Of a stretch of 64,000 nucleotides of DNA, positions 1-7,133 are shown in pieces. Numbering within the stretch: the stretch's first letter is position 1; the number at the start of each line of letters is the position of its first letter. Both the position numbers and the translations under genes were made by a program. Under the pieces are notes generated by a model. The model searched no databases and was not told the origin of the DNA. It saw nothing but the letters and a program-made list of their open reading frames with translations. Source of the stretch: Pseudoalteromonas shioyasakiensis (GTDB lineage Bacteria > Pseudomonadota > Gammaproteobacteria > Enterobacterales > Alteromonadaceae); NCBI RefSeq assembly GCF_022398475.1, contig NZ_JAKEVM010000001.1, positions 62,001 to 126,000 on the forward strand. Reading direction: 5' to 3'.

Positions 1-182
1 CTGCATTGCTCTACCTTCTGCATCCATGCAGTCGTAAATCAGAAATTTTTAACGCGGGTAGCGACAGGTTTAATCCCTCAAAATGACTAAGTATTATTGC
101 GGATTGGTATAATTTTAGTATTCCTAGTGTTAGTGTTGAACAAGCGCCTGTAAGGGCGCTTTTATTTTAAAATGAGGTTGTT
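1..182. other. Left-edge non-coding stretch upstream of tatA
   Basis: No convincing gene is visible. Two short open frames run in from the left edge and stop at about 84 and 90. Either could be the tail of an upstream gene, but neither translation is recognisable. A perfect TATAAT lies at 108-113 without a good -35 box at the usual distance, and a terminator-like hairpin follows at 142-161. Confidence 0.4.
142..168 (+). terminator. GC-rich hairpin with T-rich tail before tatA
   Basis: AAGCGCC and GGCGCTT form a 7-bp stem around a 6-nt loop, followed by a T-rich tail. It can end an upstream transcript. Because the only good -10 box (108-113) lies before it, it could instead act as a leader hairpin in the tatA mRNA. 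Confidence 0.6.
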
Positions 183-338
183 ATGGCAGGAATTAGTGTT
201 TGGCAATTAGCCATTATTGCTGCAATTGTGGTGCTGTTATTTGGCACAAAAAAGTTATCCCGAATAGGTGGAGATTTAGGGACGTCAGTCAAAGGGTTTA
301 AACGCGCTATGCAAGATAAACCTAATGATGAAGCCTAG
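183..338 (+). CDS. tatA: Short TatA/TatE-family twin-arginine translocase subunit
   Basis: The 51-residue product has the family layout: a short N-terminus, one membrane helix at about residues 6-20, the Phe-Gly hinge (LLFGTKKL), then an amphipathic helix with GGDLG and KGFKRAM. TatA/TatE proteins oligomerise in the inner membrane to pass folded, cofactor-containing proteins recruited by TatBC. It is shorter than E. coli TatE (67 residues) because the acidic C-terminal tail is almost absent. No tatB or tatC follows; the next gene is on the opposite strand, so this is a TatE-like orphan copy. The start ATG is preceded by a GAGG-type ribosome site. The family is clear; whether it is the main TatA or an accessory copy cannot be judged here. 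Confidence 0.85.
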   Translation: MAGISVWQLAIIAAIVVLLFGTKKLSRIGGDLGTSVKGFKRAMQDKPNDEA

Positions 339-350
339 CCCATAAGTATT

Positions 351-1430
351 TTAAATTATATTGCTACCTTGTTCTGGATCGCGAGATTGATCCGCTTGTT
401 CGCGAATATCATCGGCATCACTGCTAACGTCATCAAGGCTGTGGTCGTCGAGTGATTTTGCCGTTTTAGGCTCTGCGTTTACATTATTTTTTGGCTGCTC
501 ATTATCGTTTTCGCTATTTAAAATAATTCGCTCGCGAGCATCATCAGGCATGCTTATTTGCTCTGCTAAATAGGTATTGACCAGCTCTCGCATTAATTGT
601 GATGCCACTTTGATAGTACTGTGTTCGTTACTATTGACCCAAAAATAAATGGTTAGATTAAGAGTCGCTGAGCCTAATGAATCAATTAACACTTGGCTTG
701 GCGGATCATTAATAACAGCAGGGTGTTGATTAACCACCTTCATTGCTAATTGTTGGGCATAGCGAATGTCATTATCGTAGCCAATGCCAACATTAAAGTG
801 ACCCCGCATTTTTGGGTTCGCAGTGAGGTTTTTAATGACGTTTTTATATACGGTCGCATTAGGAATTTGAATGTGATTGCCATCAAAATCAACCAAGGTG
901 GTGGCGCGAGCCGTAACTTTTTTAACTACCCCTAAACGACCATCAACTTCGATAACATCGTCAATACGAAAAGGGCGCTGCACACTAAGCAGCATACTTG
1001 AAATAAAGTTTTCGGCGATATCGCGAAAAGCAAAACCTAAAATAAGCCCAACTAAACCAGTCCCACTCATAATCGCCACAGCAAAACTGGTGAGCCCTGC
1101 AAGACGCAAAAATAAGTACACGCCAAACAAGATGATAATGATGCTAAAAAAGCGCCTAGTCACCACATGCAAAAGTTTACTTTCACTGACAAAACCAAGC
1201 GGTTTGATTAATAAATACGACAAAGGGCGGGCTAATAAGTAGCAAACAATGATGGCTACAATACCGAGTGTCAGTGCAGGTAACATTTGCCATGTAGTAT
1301 GTAAAAACTGCATAATTTGAGAGTTTAAGTCTTGCCAAGATAAGCTCTCAGGGATTGCTTGCGATGTTACCAAAATGGTGGGACTGAACAAACTAGCCAA
1401 TTGATTTTTAATAAGTAAATAATAATTCAT
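351..1430 (-). CDS. MscS-family small-conductance mechanosensitive channel
   Basis: The 359-residue inner-membrane protein has about three membrane helices (residues 50-70, 90-110 and 115-140). The last is the Gly/Ala-rich pore helix running into GLILGFAFRDIAENFISS, the signature of the MscS family. A beta domain follows (PFRIDDVIEVDGRLGVVKKV, then ATTLVDFDGNHIQIPNA), the typical cytoplasmic vestibule. Such channels release solutes when membrane tension rises after hypo-osmotic shock. The last 60 residues are acidic, Ser/Asp-rich and probably disordered, longer than in E. coli MscS. It is convergent with tatA and divergent from the YihY gene, so probably monocistronic. Confidence 0.9.
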   Translation of the reverse strand: MNYYLLIKNQLASLFSPTILVTSQAIPESLSWQDLNSQIMQFLHTTWQMLPALTLGIVAIIVCYLLARPLSYLLIKPLGFVSESKLLHVVTRRFFSIIIILFGVYLFLRLAGLTSFAVAIMSGTGLVGLILGFAFRDIAENFISSMLLSVQRPFRIDDVIEVDGRLGVVKKVTARATTLVDFDGNHIQIPNATVYKNVIKNLTANPKMRGHFNVGIGYDNDIRYAQQLAMKVVNQHPAVINDPPSQVLIDSLGSATLNLTIYFWVNSNEHSTIKVASQLMRELVNTYLAEQISMPDDARERIILNSENDNEQPKNNVNAEPKTAKSLDDHSLDDVSSDADDIREQADQSRDPEQGSNII

Positions 1431-1552
1431 CGCACCGCTCCATGGACCTTTATACTGTTTTTATAAGCTTAGCTTAATGCAATTCAGACGCCATTATTAC
1501 TGGCAAGTTGTTTGCAGTTTGAGAGTGTTAAAGGCAATTTTTTAGGTCGTTT

Positions 1553-2515
1553 ATGAGTAAGGATAATCGAGGTTACCAAGCTCGCTCACCGATGGAGATC
1601 CCAATGCGAGGCTGGTGGGATATCTGCAAGCGGGTTTATCACAACCTATCACAAGACAATTTATCTTTTGTGGCGGCGGGTGTGGCATTTTATGCCTTGT
1701 TGGCTATTTTCCCTGCGCTGGCGGCTACTGTCTCTGTGTATGCATATTTTGCCTCGCCAACAGATATTTATGATCAGCTTGATAAAGTGATTGCCATTTT
1801 ACCTGAAAGTAGCCGTGACATCATTTTGCTACAGGTTAGTGGTATCACTCAGCAATCGCAAAAGGTATTGAGTGCAAGTGCCATAGGTACTTTATTATTG
1901 ACTGTTTGGAGTAGTAGCAAAGGCTGCCAAGCTCTCATCACTGCCTGTAATATTACCTACCATCAGCGTAACAAGCGCCAGTTTTTTATGGCATTAGTGG
2001 TGCGCTTTTTATTTTCGCTAGGTGCTATTGTGGTTGCGCTGGTGGCGTTATTGATCATTGGTATTTTACCGATAGTGCTTAACTTAGTTGGCTTAACTGA
2101 GCTTATCGATTTAATGATTCAGCTTATTACTTGGCCGCTATTAGCCATTATTTTTAATTGCGCATTAGCATTTTTATATCGCTATGCACCGCATAGAACG
2201 CCTGCAAAATGGCGTTGGATCACACCAGGTTCAATACTTGCCACGTTGCTGTGGATTATCGCATCAATCGGTTTTTCATATTATGTATCGCAATTTGCGA
2301 GTTATAACGAAACTTATGGTTCGTTAGGCGGTGTGGTGATCATGTTGATGTGGCTTTATATCAGCGCATACATCATCATTTTTGGTGCGGCCATTAATGC
2401 AAGTGCTGAACAACAAACCTTAGTAGATAGCACCATAGGGCCAGAGAAAGAAGTTGGAGAGCGGGGTGCTACAGTGGCTGATAGATTAACCAGACAACAA
2501 AATGAGCATTCTTAA
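1553..2515 (+). CDS. YihY/BrkB-family inner membrane protein
   Basis: The 320-residue polytopic protein has about six hydrophobic segments and the family's recognisable N-terminal helix (LSFVAAGVAFYALLAIFPALAA). The conserved Tyr-Gly-Ser-Leu-Gly-Gly turn (NETYGSLGGVVIMLMWLY) precedes the last helix. These proteins were once annotated as ribonuclease BN, which was wrong; their molecular function is not firmly established. It stands alone between the divergent mscS-like gene and the pirin. The N-terminus before the first helix (about 35 residues) is basic and cytoplasmic. Confidence 0.88.
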   Translation: MSKDNRGYQARSPMEIPMRGWWDICKRVYHNLSQDNLSFVAAGVAFYALLAIFPALAATVSVYAYFASPTDIYDQLDKVIAILPESSRDIILLQVSGITQQSQKVLSASAIGTLLLTVWSSSKGCQALITACNITYHQRNKRQFFMALVVRFLFSLGAIVVALVALLIIGILPIVLNLVGLTELIDLMIQLITWPLLAIIFNCALAFLYRYAPHRTPAKWRWITPGSILATLLWIIASIGFSYYVSQFASYNETYGSLGGVVIMLMWLYISAYIIIFGAAINASAEQQTLVDSTIGPEKEVGERGATVADRLTRQQNEHS

Positions 2516-2603
2516 AAATAGAATAATTAGCGCTAATTTTACTCATGGTTGTTAGTTAAATTAGCGCCTACAATCATTTCATACAATTTACGGGAGTAAA
2601 GTT

Positions 2604-3446
2604 ATGAAAGTGATTCAACAATTAAATAGTCATGCCACACAAGATGGTGACGGCGTAAACATCAGTCGTATTCCTGGCTTTGATGGCAAGTATTTAGACC
2701 CTTTTTTAATGATCGATGAGCTTAAGTCAGATGATCACAGTGATTTTATGGGTGGCTTTCCTGCGCATCCTCACCGTGGTATTGAAACCTTTACTTATAT
2801 TATTAAAGGTGGCTTTGAGCACCAAGATCAAATGGGTAACAAAAAAGCGATTCGTGCTGGTGATGTGCAGTGGATGAGTACCGGTTTTGGTGTGATCCAC
2901 AGTGAAATGCCATTAGCGGATGCCAAAGAAGGCATGCACGGCTTTCAGATTTGGCTCAATATGCCAAGTGCCGAGAAACTAAGAGCACCACGTTATCAAG
3001 ATACCACTGAAGCGCCAGCACCAACGACTCAAAATGAGCAAGGTGTTGAGCTTAAAGCGTTGGCTGGAAGTTGGCAATTTGCCGGTGAAGAGCAGGTATC
3101 AAGCCTACAAGACCTCGCCGCTGATGGTATGCTTGCTGATGTGACTTTACCGGCTGGTACGCAGTTTTACCATGCACCATTAGCGCAAACTAAGGTGATG
3201 ATTTATATCCATACTGGAGAAATTCATACTGAACAGGGCGGCCCAGTTAAAGCAGGCAGCTTATTGATTTTAGAGCCTGGCAGCAACATTGAGTTTAACT
3301 CGCAAACTGGTGCTGGGGCGTTAATTCTAGCCGGTGAGCCGCTTAAGCAACCAATCGCTCATATGGGCCCGTTTGTAATGACAACCCAAGCTGAGTTACA
3401 GCAAGCAGTACGTGACTATCAGCTAGGTAAATTTGGCACACTATAG
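2604..3446 (+). CDS. Pirin-family bicupin protein
   Basis: The 280-residue protein has the pirin signature FPAHPHRGIETFTYIIKGG. His55, His57, His99 and Glu101 match the metal ligands of the N-terminal cupin, and a second, degenerate cupin fills the C-terminal half. Family members bind Fe or another metal; bacterial ones such as YhaK and YhhW are linked to redox sensing or quercetinase activity. Its stop codon overlaps the ribosome site of the following glutathionyl-hydroquinone reductase gene (AGGAGG at 3445-3450), so the two are cotranscribed and probably act in the same redox or quinone stress response. The true substrate is unknown. Confidence 0.9.
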   Translation: MKVIQQLNSHATQDGDGVNISRIPGFDGKYLDPFLMIDELKSDDHSDFMGGFPAHPHRGIETFTYIIKGGFEHQDQMGNKKAIRAGDVQWMSTGFGVIHSEMPLADAKEGMHGFQIWLNMPSAEKLRAPRYQDTTEAPAPTTQNEQGVELKALAGSWQFAGEEQVSSLQDLAADGMLADVTLPAGTQFYHAPLAQTKVMIYIHTGEIHTEQGGPVKAGSLLILEPGSNIEFNSQTGAGALILAGEPLKQPIAHMGPFVMTTQAELQQAVRDYQLGKFGTL

Positions 3447-3455
3447 GAGGTTATT

Positions 3456-4427
3456 GTGGGATTACTAGTAAATGGCCAATGGCATGATAAATGGTACGAC
3501 ACCGATAACAATCAAGGTGAGTTCAAACGTGAGGCAGCCCAGTTACGTAACTGGGTTACCGAAGATGGCAGTGCAGGGCAAAGTGGTGATGCGGGCTTTA
3601 AAGCTGAGAAAGATCGTTACCATCTTTATGTCTCTTTAGCTTGCCCTTGGGCTCATCGCACTTTGATTTTTCGCCATTTAAAAGGCCTTGAAGATTATAT
3701 CAGTGTGTCGGTTGTAAGTCCTGACATGCTAGAGCATGGCTGGACCTTTGATAAAGACAATCACAGCACCGGTGATGCACTTTTCGATAGCGAATTTATG
3801 CATCAAATTTATACGCGTAACAAAGCCGATTATTCAGGTCGTGTTACGGTTCCCGTGCTTTGGGATAAAAAAACGCAGCGTATTGTTAGCAACGAATCAG
3901 CTGAAATTATCAGAATGTTTAATAGCGCGTTTAATGCCCTAACAGGTAATGAACGCGACTTTTATCCGCAATCGTTACGTTCTGAAATTGATGAAGTTAA
4001 TGAGTTTGTTTATCACAACATTAATAATGGGGTGTATCGTGCAGGCTTTGCGACAACGCAAGAAGCTTACACGGAAGCCTTTGATGATCTCTTTGCTGCT
4101 CTAGATAAGATTGAGCAACGCTTAACAGCTAATCGTTATTTAGTGGGTGATACATTGACTGAGGCCGACTGGCGGTTATTTACCACTTTAATTCGCTTCG
4201 ACAGTGTTTATGTGGGCCACTTTCAATGTAATTTGCGTACTATTGAGAGCTATCCGGCGATCAGCAACTATTTACGTGAGTTATATCAAATTGAAGGTGT
4301 AAGTAAGACCGTTGATTTTTATCATATAAAACGTCATTACTATTTTAGCCACACCATGATCAACCCAACTCAAGTTGTGCCAAAAGGGCCTGATATAGAC
4401 TACGCTCGACCACATAATCGTGGTTAA
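3456..4427 (+). CDS. yqjG: Glutathionyl-hydroquinone reductase (Xi-class GST)
   Basis: The 323-residue protein matches the YqjG/ECM4 family in length and motifs. The catalytic Cys63 lies in SLACPWAHRTL, followed by the GWTF loop, and an alpha-helical GST C-terminal domain carries LVGDTLTEADWRLF. Family enzymes reduce glutathionyl-hydroquinones through a cysteine mixed disulfide, unlike classical GSTs. Translation starts at GTG with an ideal AGGAGG five bases upstream, embedded in the pirin stop codon. The neighbouring pirin and nearby yqjDEK-like genes repeat the E. coli yqj/yha neighbourhood, which supports the assignment. Confidence 0.9.
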   Translation: MGLLVNGQWHDKWYDTDNNQGEFKREAAQLRNWVTEDGSAGQSGDAGFKAEKDRYHLYVSLACPWAHRTLIFRHLKGLEDYISVSVVSPDMLEHGWTFDKDNHSTGDALFDSEFMHQIYTRNKADYSGRVTVPVLWDKKTQRIVSNESAEIIRMFNSAFNALTGNERDFYPQSLRSEIDEVNEFVYHNINNGVYRAGFATTQEAYTEAFDDLFAALDKIEQRLTANRYLVGDTLTEADWRLFTTLIRFDSVYVGHFQCNLRTIESYPAISNYLRELYQIEGVSKTVDFYHIKRHYYFSHTMINPTQVVPKGPDIDYARPHNRG

Positions 4428-4436
4428 TAGACTCTG

Positions 4437-4475
4437 ATAACTAACAGTTTAATGACTGATTAAGCTGTTAGTTAT
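4437..4475. terminator. Inverted repeat between convergent genes
   Basis: ATAACTAACAG (4437-4447) and CTGTTAGTTAT (4465-4475) form an 11-bp perfect stem around a 17-nt loop, between yqjG and the convergent ATPase gene whose stop codon it overlaps. There is no T-run, so termination is plausible but not certain. Confidence 0.45.
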
Positions 4476-5043
4476 AACTATCCATGACCTTGCGGATAGT
4501 GTCGATGCCAAACATCACCTTTTGAATAAATGACTCTGAACTTTTCACTAAATTAAAGTTAGGGTGCTGTGACCAAACAGCTTGCAGTTTGTCATCAAGC
4601 ATTATGGCTTGCTGATCAGATTCGTTTCTAACAGGGTTATTAGAATGAATACTTTGCCCAGACTTAGCAGCTGTTTCAAAAAAGATCACTGCATCATACT
4701 GGTTAAGTTCGATTTCTAGGCTGGTGTTTAAACACTGAAAAAACTCATCTTGCTCACCGGGCCAATAGGCAAGCCCATCTAAACTACCACGATCGCAAAG
4801 CATTAAACGATCTGGGTGCATGGTTCGCTGAATATGTTCAAGGTGTTTTTGTAAGCTGAAGATAGCTTGTTGGTGAGCTTTAATGAGGTGAGTTGCATCA
4901 CCACGTTCTACACCACCGCTGAATAGCATGGTCGCAGACTCCGGTACAACAACAATTTGATTAGAAAATTCACGTCTTAATAGATCGATGGCTGTTGTTT
5001 TACCACCGCCAGGGCCGCCTGTTAATACAATCCTTTTTTTCAC
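4468..5043 (-). CDS. P-loop AAA-type ATPase/kinase (AAA_28-like)
   Basis: The 191-residue cytosolic protein opens with a classic Walker A loop, GGPGGGKTT (residues 9-17), after a short beta strand. LMLCDRGSLDGLAYW is a kinase-like Asp-Arg-Gly motif. It resembles the small AAA_28/NadR-type nucleotide kinase-like ATPases, whose substrate is usually unknown. The start is GTG; no in-frame ATG is available. A nested stem-loop at 5042-5080 covers the start codon region (see the separate entry). It is downstream of the yqjDEK-like operon in the same orientation with an 89-bp gap. Confidence 0.75.
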   Translation of the reverse strand: MKKRIVLTGGPGGGKTTAIDLLRREFSNQIVVVPESATMLFSGGVERGDATHLIKAHQQAIFSLQKHLEHIQRTMHPDRLMLCDRGSLDGLAYWPGEQDEFFQCLNTSLEIELNQYDAVIFFETAAKSGQSIHSNNPVRNESDQQAIMLDDKLQAVWSQHPNFNLVKSSESFIQKVMFGIDTIRKVMDSYN

Positions 5044-5080
5044 CTTACATTCTCACAAATTGCTCGTTTGTGTTTAAGGT
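5042..5080 (-). promoter_or_regulatory. Stem-loop over the start codon of the ATPase gene
   Basis: On the minus strand, outer arms ACCTTA (5075-5080) and TAAGGT (5042-5047) enclose inner arms CACAAA (5067-5072) and TTTGTG (5054-5059) with a 7-nt loop. The outer 3' arm takes in the first bases of the GTG start, and the likely GAGA ribosome site lies in the internal loop. This could restrict translation or act thermally. The arms are short, so the call is tentative. Confidence 0.35.
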
Positions 5081-5132
5081 AATGAAAATAGGTGGCAAAG
5101 AGAAGTAAAAAGCAAACATTACATGATAAAGA

Positions 5133-5393
5133 TCACAACAAACGCAGTAACCAGCTGAAGCGGCTGACTTGTTTCAATTTACCATCTTTGTGGTCTGAGT
5201 TATTAAGTGCTTCGTAGCCCATTCCCGCAGTGAAGGCACTGGCAATACCTACTTTACTTACTGCAAAGCGTTTTAAACGGTATTTGAATGCTTGATGGTG
5301 TTGACGTTTAAGCTCATCTTGTAGATCCATTTGTTGGCTTAGTTCAGTCACTCTGTGCTGTGGTTTATTAATAAAATAATCAATTAACATCAT
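5133..5393 (-). CDS. YqjK-like small protein
   Basis: The 86-residue basic protein is the last gene of a three-gene operon and overlaps the end of the YqjE-like gene by 4 nt. It has a charged N-terminal half, then a short Gly/Ala segment (KVGIASAFTAGMGYEAL) and a basic tail. Position after yqjD and yqjE, and size, match E. coli yqjK, whose function is not known. The family match is by synteny and general character rather than a strong motif. Met1 and Met2 are adjacent, so the exact start is undecided. Confidence 0.6.
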   Translation of the reverse strand: MMLIDYFINKPQHRVTELSQQMDLQDELKRQHHQAFKYRLKRFAVSKVGIASAFTAGMGYEALNNSDHKDGKLKQVSRFSWLLRLL

Positions 5394-5836
5394 TCATCCT
5401 TATTAATATTAAATAATTGGCGAACGCTTTTTAGCGTGTGATCAAAGCCTATCTTACTACTTACATAACCAATATTTTTCCAAAGCCATGCAAGGCATAG
5501 CAGTTGTAATGCAATCAGTGAAATAGCGGCTAACCACAATGATTGGCTAAAGCTAAATATTGCGATACCTACAGTAGCAAGTAGACCAGCCCAAAGTAGC
5601 ACCAAGCCGCCTGCAAAACAGACGAGTAGGATAATAGTTAAGGCGAGTGAGCGTGTTGATAAGCGCCACTCAGCAGCTGCAAGCTTTTTACAAGTTCCAG
5701 TTTGTTCACGGTAGTCAATGTATAGCTGTTTGCCGTAATCAGATAATTTAGCAAGATGATCTTGCCACTGATCAGCGTTTAACGGCTGTTCAGTGGCATC
5801 TTGCGTTTTCTCATCTGTAGATTGAGAAGACTGCAT
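5390..5836 (-). CDS. YqjE-like phage-holin superfamily membrane protein
   Basis: The 148-residue protein has two adjacent membrane helices at about residues 65-90 and 95-117, flanked by charged segments, the layout of the YqjE (DUF1469, holin-X-like) family. It begins 5 bp after the YqjD-like stop and overlaps the YqjK-like start by 4 nt. In E. coli, YqjD, YqjE and YqjK are encoded together and YqjD tethers stationary-phase ribosomes to the membrane; the role of YqjE is uncertain. The N-terminal 35 residues are polar and probably disordered. Confidence 0.75.
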   Translation of the reverse strand: MQSSQSTDEKTQDATEQPLNADQWQDHLAKLSDYGKQLYIDYREQTGTCKKLAAAEWRLSTRSLALTIILLVCFAGGLVLLWAGLLATVGIAIFSFSQSLWLAAISLIALQLLCLAWLWKNIGYVSSKIGFDHTLKSVRQLFNINKDE

Positions 5837-5841
5837 AACAA

Positions 5842-6183
5842 TTACTTACGACGAATAAGAGCAGTTACTAACATGCCTGCAGCAAAGGCAATACCTGCTG
5901 TTGCAAGTGGGTTTTCTGATGCAAGCTTACGAGTTTTACCACTGTACTCATTAATTTTAGCGCGTGCTACAGCTTGCTTTTCAGATAGCGTTTGAGCAGA
6001 GCTCGATGCGCCTTGGCGAACACTATGTTCAGCACTTGCTGCACGAGTTGAAAGTGCATCAACAGCGTGATGTGCTGCTTCAGTTGCTTTTTCTGTGAAT
6101 GGCGCCTCTACTTGAGCCGCGTTCGAGTTTGCACTGCTATTAGTTTCTGTGCTTGAGTTCGATTTAGAAGTTGCGGTAGTCAT
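5842..6183 (-). CDS. YqjD/ElaB-like DUF883 ribosome-associated membrane-anchored protein
   Basis: This about 113-residue protein has a Ser/Thr/Asn-rich head, a long Ala-rich helical middle and a C-terminal glycine-rich membrane helix (NPLATAGIAFAAGMLVTALIRRK), ending with the Arg-Arg-Lys typical of YqjD, ElaB and YgaM. Family proteins are C-tail anchored; E. coli YqjD binds ribosomes in stationary phase. An ATG at 6189 gives two extra residues, but the AAGGA ribosome site abuts it. The ATG at 6183 is 6 nt from that site and is preferred. It is first in the yqjDEK-like operon. Confidence 0.8.
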   Translation of the reverse strand: MTTATSKSNSSTETNSSANSNAAQVEAPFTEKATEAAHHAVDALSTRAASAEHSVRQGASSSAQTLSEKQAVARAKINEYSGKTRKLASENPLATAGIAFAAGMLVTALIRRK

Positions 6184-6524
6184 AATCATTCCTTAAAAAT
6201 TGCCATTTAATTGGTAGCTAACCTATCGCAACCTTCATACCAAATAATAAAAACTAACTTTTTCAATGCATTATAATTTTTAATCAGCCATTGGAGGGAG
6301 AGCATTCGTAACTCTTGCAGGGTGATTAAGTAAAAATTACAACATTCGATAATTTTGTAATTATTCATTGGTTATTCATTAACCATTTTTCCCTAATACA
6401 TCGCCAAGAAAATTGAAAAAATATTTTTTTTTCGATGTTTTCCACTTTTTCCCACGTAATTCATAGGCTTTGCTTGAGGCCTTATTTTTTCTGGCTTCAC
6501 AAGGCGCTTATGATGATCTGCTTA

Positions 6525-6546
6525 CTTGACAAAATGGCTTGTCAAG
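6525..6546. repeat. Inverted repeat overlapping the mraZ -35 box
   Basis: CTTGACAA (6525-6532) and TTGTCAAG (6539-6546) are perfect 8-bp arms with a 6-nt spacer. The left arm contains the TTGACA -35 hexamer. Its size suits a dimeric regulator site, but no cognate protein can be named. Confidence 0.6.
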
Positions 6547-6555
6547 CCCTAAACT
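6526..6555 (+). promoter_or_regulatory. Predicted sigma-70 promoter of the dcw cluster (Pmra)
   Basis: There is a perfect TTGACA at 6526-6531, then an 18-bp spacer, then TAAACT at 6550-6555 (4 of 6 consensus positions). The predicted transcription start near 6562 falls inside the TGG repeat array, as expected for a MraZ-repressed promoter. Confidence 0.6.
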
Positions 6556-6597
6556 GGAGCACTGTGGTAAAAAGTGGTTTTTAGTGGATCAAACTGG
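6555..6597 (+). promoter_or_regulatory. Five-copy TGG array, probable MraZ operator
   Basis: TGG occurs at 6555, 6565, 6575, 6585 and 6595, an exact 10-bp period; four copies have G or C before and A or T after in an AGTGG/ACTGG context. MraZ is known to autorepress its promoter by binding direct repeats (TGGGN in E. coli; AAAGTG-type in Mycoplasma) on one helix face. The array lies over the predicted start site, 48 bp upstream of mraZ. Confidence 0.8.
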
Positions 6598-6644
6598 ATC
6601 GGAAATAATCATTAACGATTAACAACCTATTTTTAAGGCAAGTT

Positions 6645-7103
6645 ATGTTTCGGGGTGCGAGCTCTCTGAGTTTGGATGATAAAGGACGCTTTGCGGTACC
6701 AACTAAGTACCGAGATGCGATCTTGTCTGAAGATCAGGGAACGGTTATCTGCACTGTGGCCTTAAATGAACCTTGTTTGTGGTTATACCCGCTAGCAGAA
6801 TGGCTCGAAATTGAAGAACGATTATTAAAGATTTCGAACATGAATCCACGCGCTCGCCGTATGCAACGTATGCTGCTCGGTAACGCTACAGAGTATCAAC
6901 TAGATAAAAATGGCCGAATTTTGCTGGCGCCGTCGTTACGCGCACATGCAGAACTTGGAAAAAAAATCATGTTGGTTGGCTTGATGAACAAGTTTGAAAT
7001 TTGGGATGAAGATCGTTGGCATGAACAAATGCGCCAAGATACTGAAATTGAACGCCTAGGCGATTTTGAGGCGAATCCTGAGTTCGATAATTTCTCACTC
7101 TAA
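6645..7103 (+). CDS. mraZ: Transcriptional regulator MraZ
   Basis: The 152-residue protein contains two AbrB-like swapped-hairpin repeats, each with the Asp-x-x-Gly-Arg element (LDDKGRFAVPTKYRD near residue 10 and LDKNGRILLAPSLR near residue 87). MraZ assembles into a ring and binds phased direct repeats in front of its own operon, repressing dcw transcription. The length equals E. coli MraZ. It is the first gene of the cluster, with rsmH 30 bp downstream. The phased TGG array just upstream fits autoregulation. Confidence 0.97.
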   Translation: MFRGASSLSLDDKGRFAVPTKYRDAILSEDQGTVICTVALNEPCLWLYPLAEWLEIEERLLKISNMNPRARRMQRMLLGNATEYQLDKNGRILLAPSLRAHAELGKKIMLVGLMNKFEIWDEDRWHEQMRQDTEIERLGDFEANPEFDNFSL

Positions 7104-7133
7104 CCACAATAATAAAAAGGCAAAAACTAGCTA

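Larger units (their letters stand above)
6190..6644. other. Intergenic region holding the dcw control region
   Basis: This 455-bp gap separates the divergent yqjD-like operon and mraZ. It is strongly AT-rich around 6290-6450, with a T-run near 6422-6432. The mraZ-proximal part carries the promoter, an inverted repeat and the phased TGG array annotated separately. I found no small gene or RNA gene in it. Confidence 0.7.

Noticed and set aside
1-90. Two short open frames entering from the left edge
   Set aside because: Too short to identify; no motif distinguishes either from chance.
2526-2567. Palindromic TTAGCGCTAA and a related inverted copy after the YihY gene
   Set aside because: Could fold, but there is no T-run and the arms are AT-rich; not supported as a terminator or operator.
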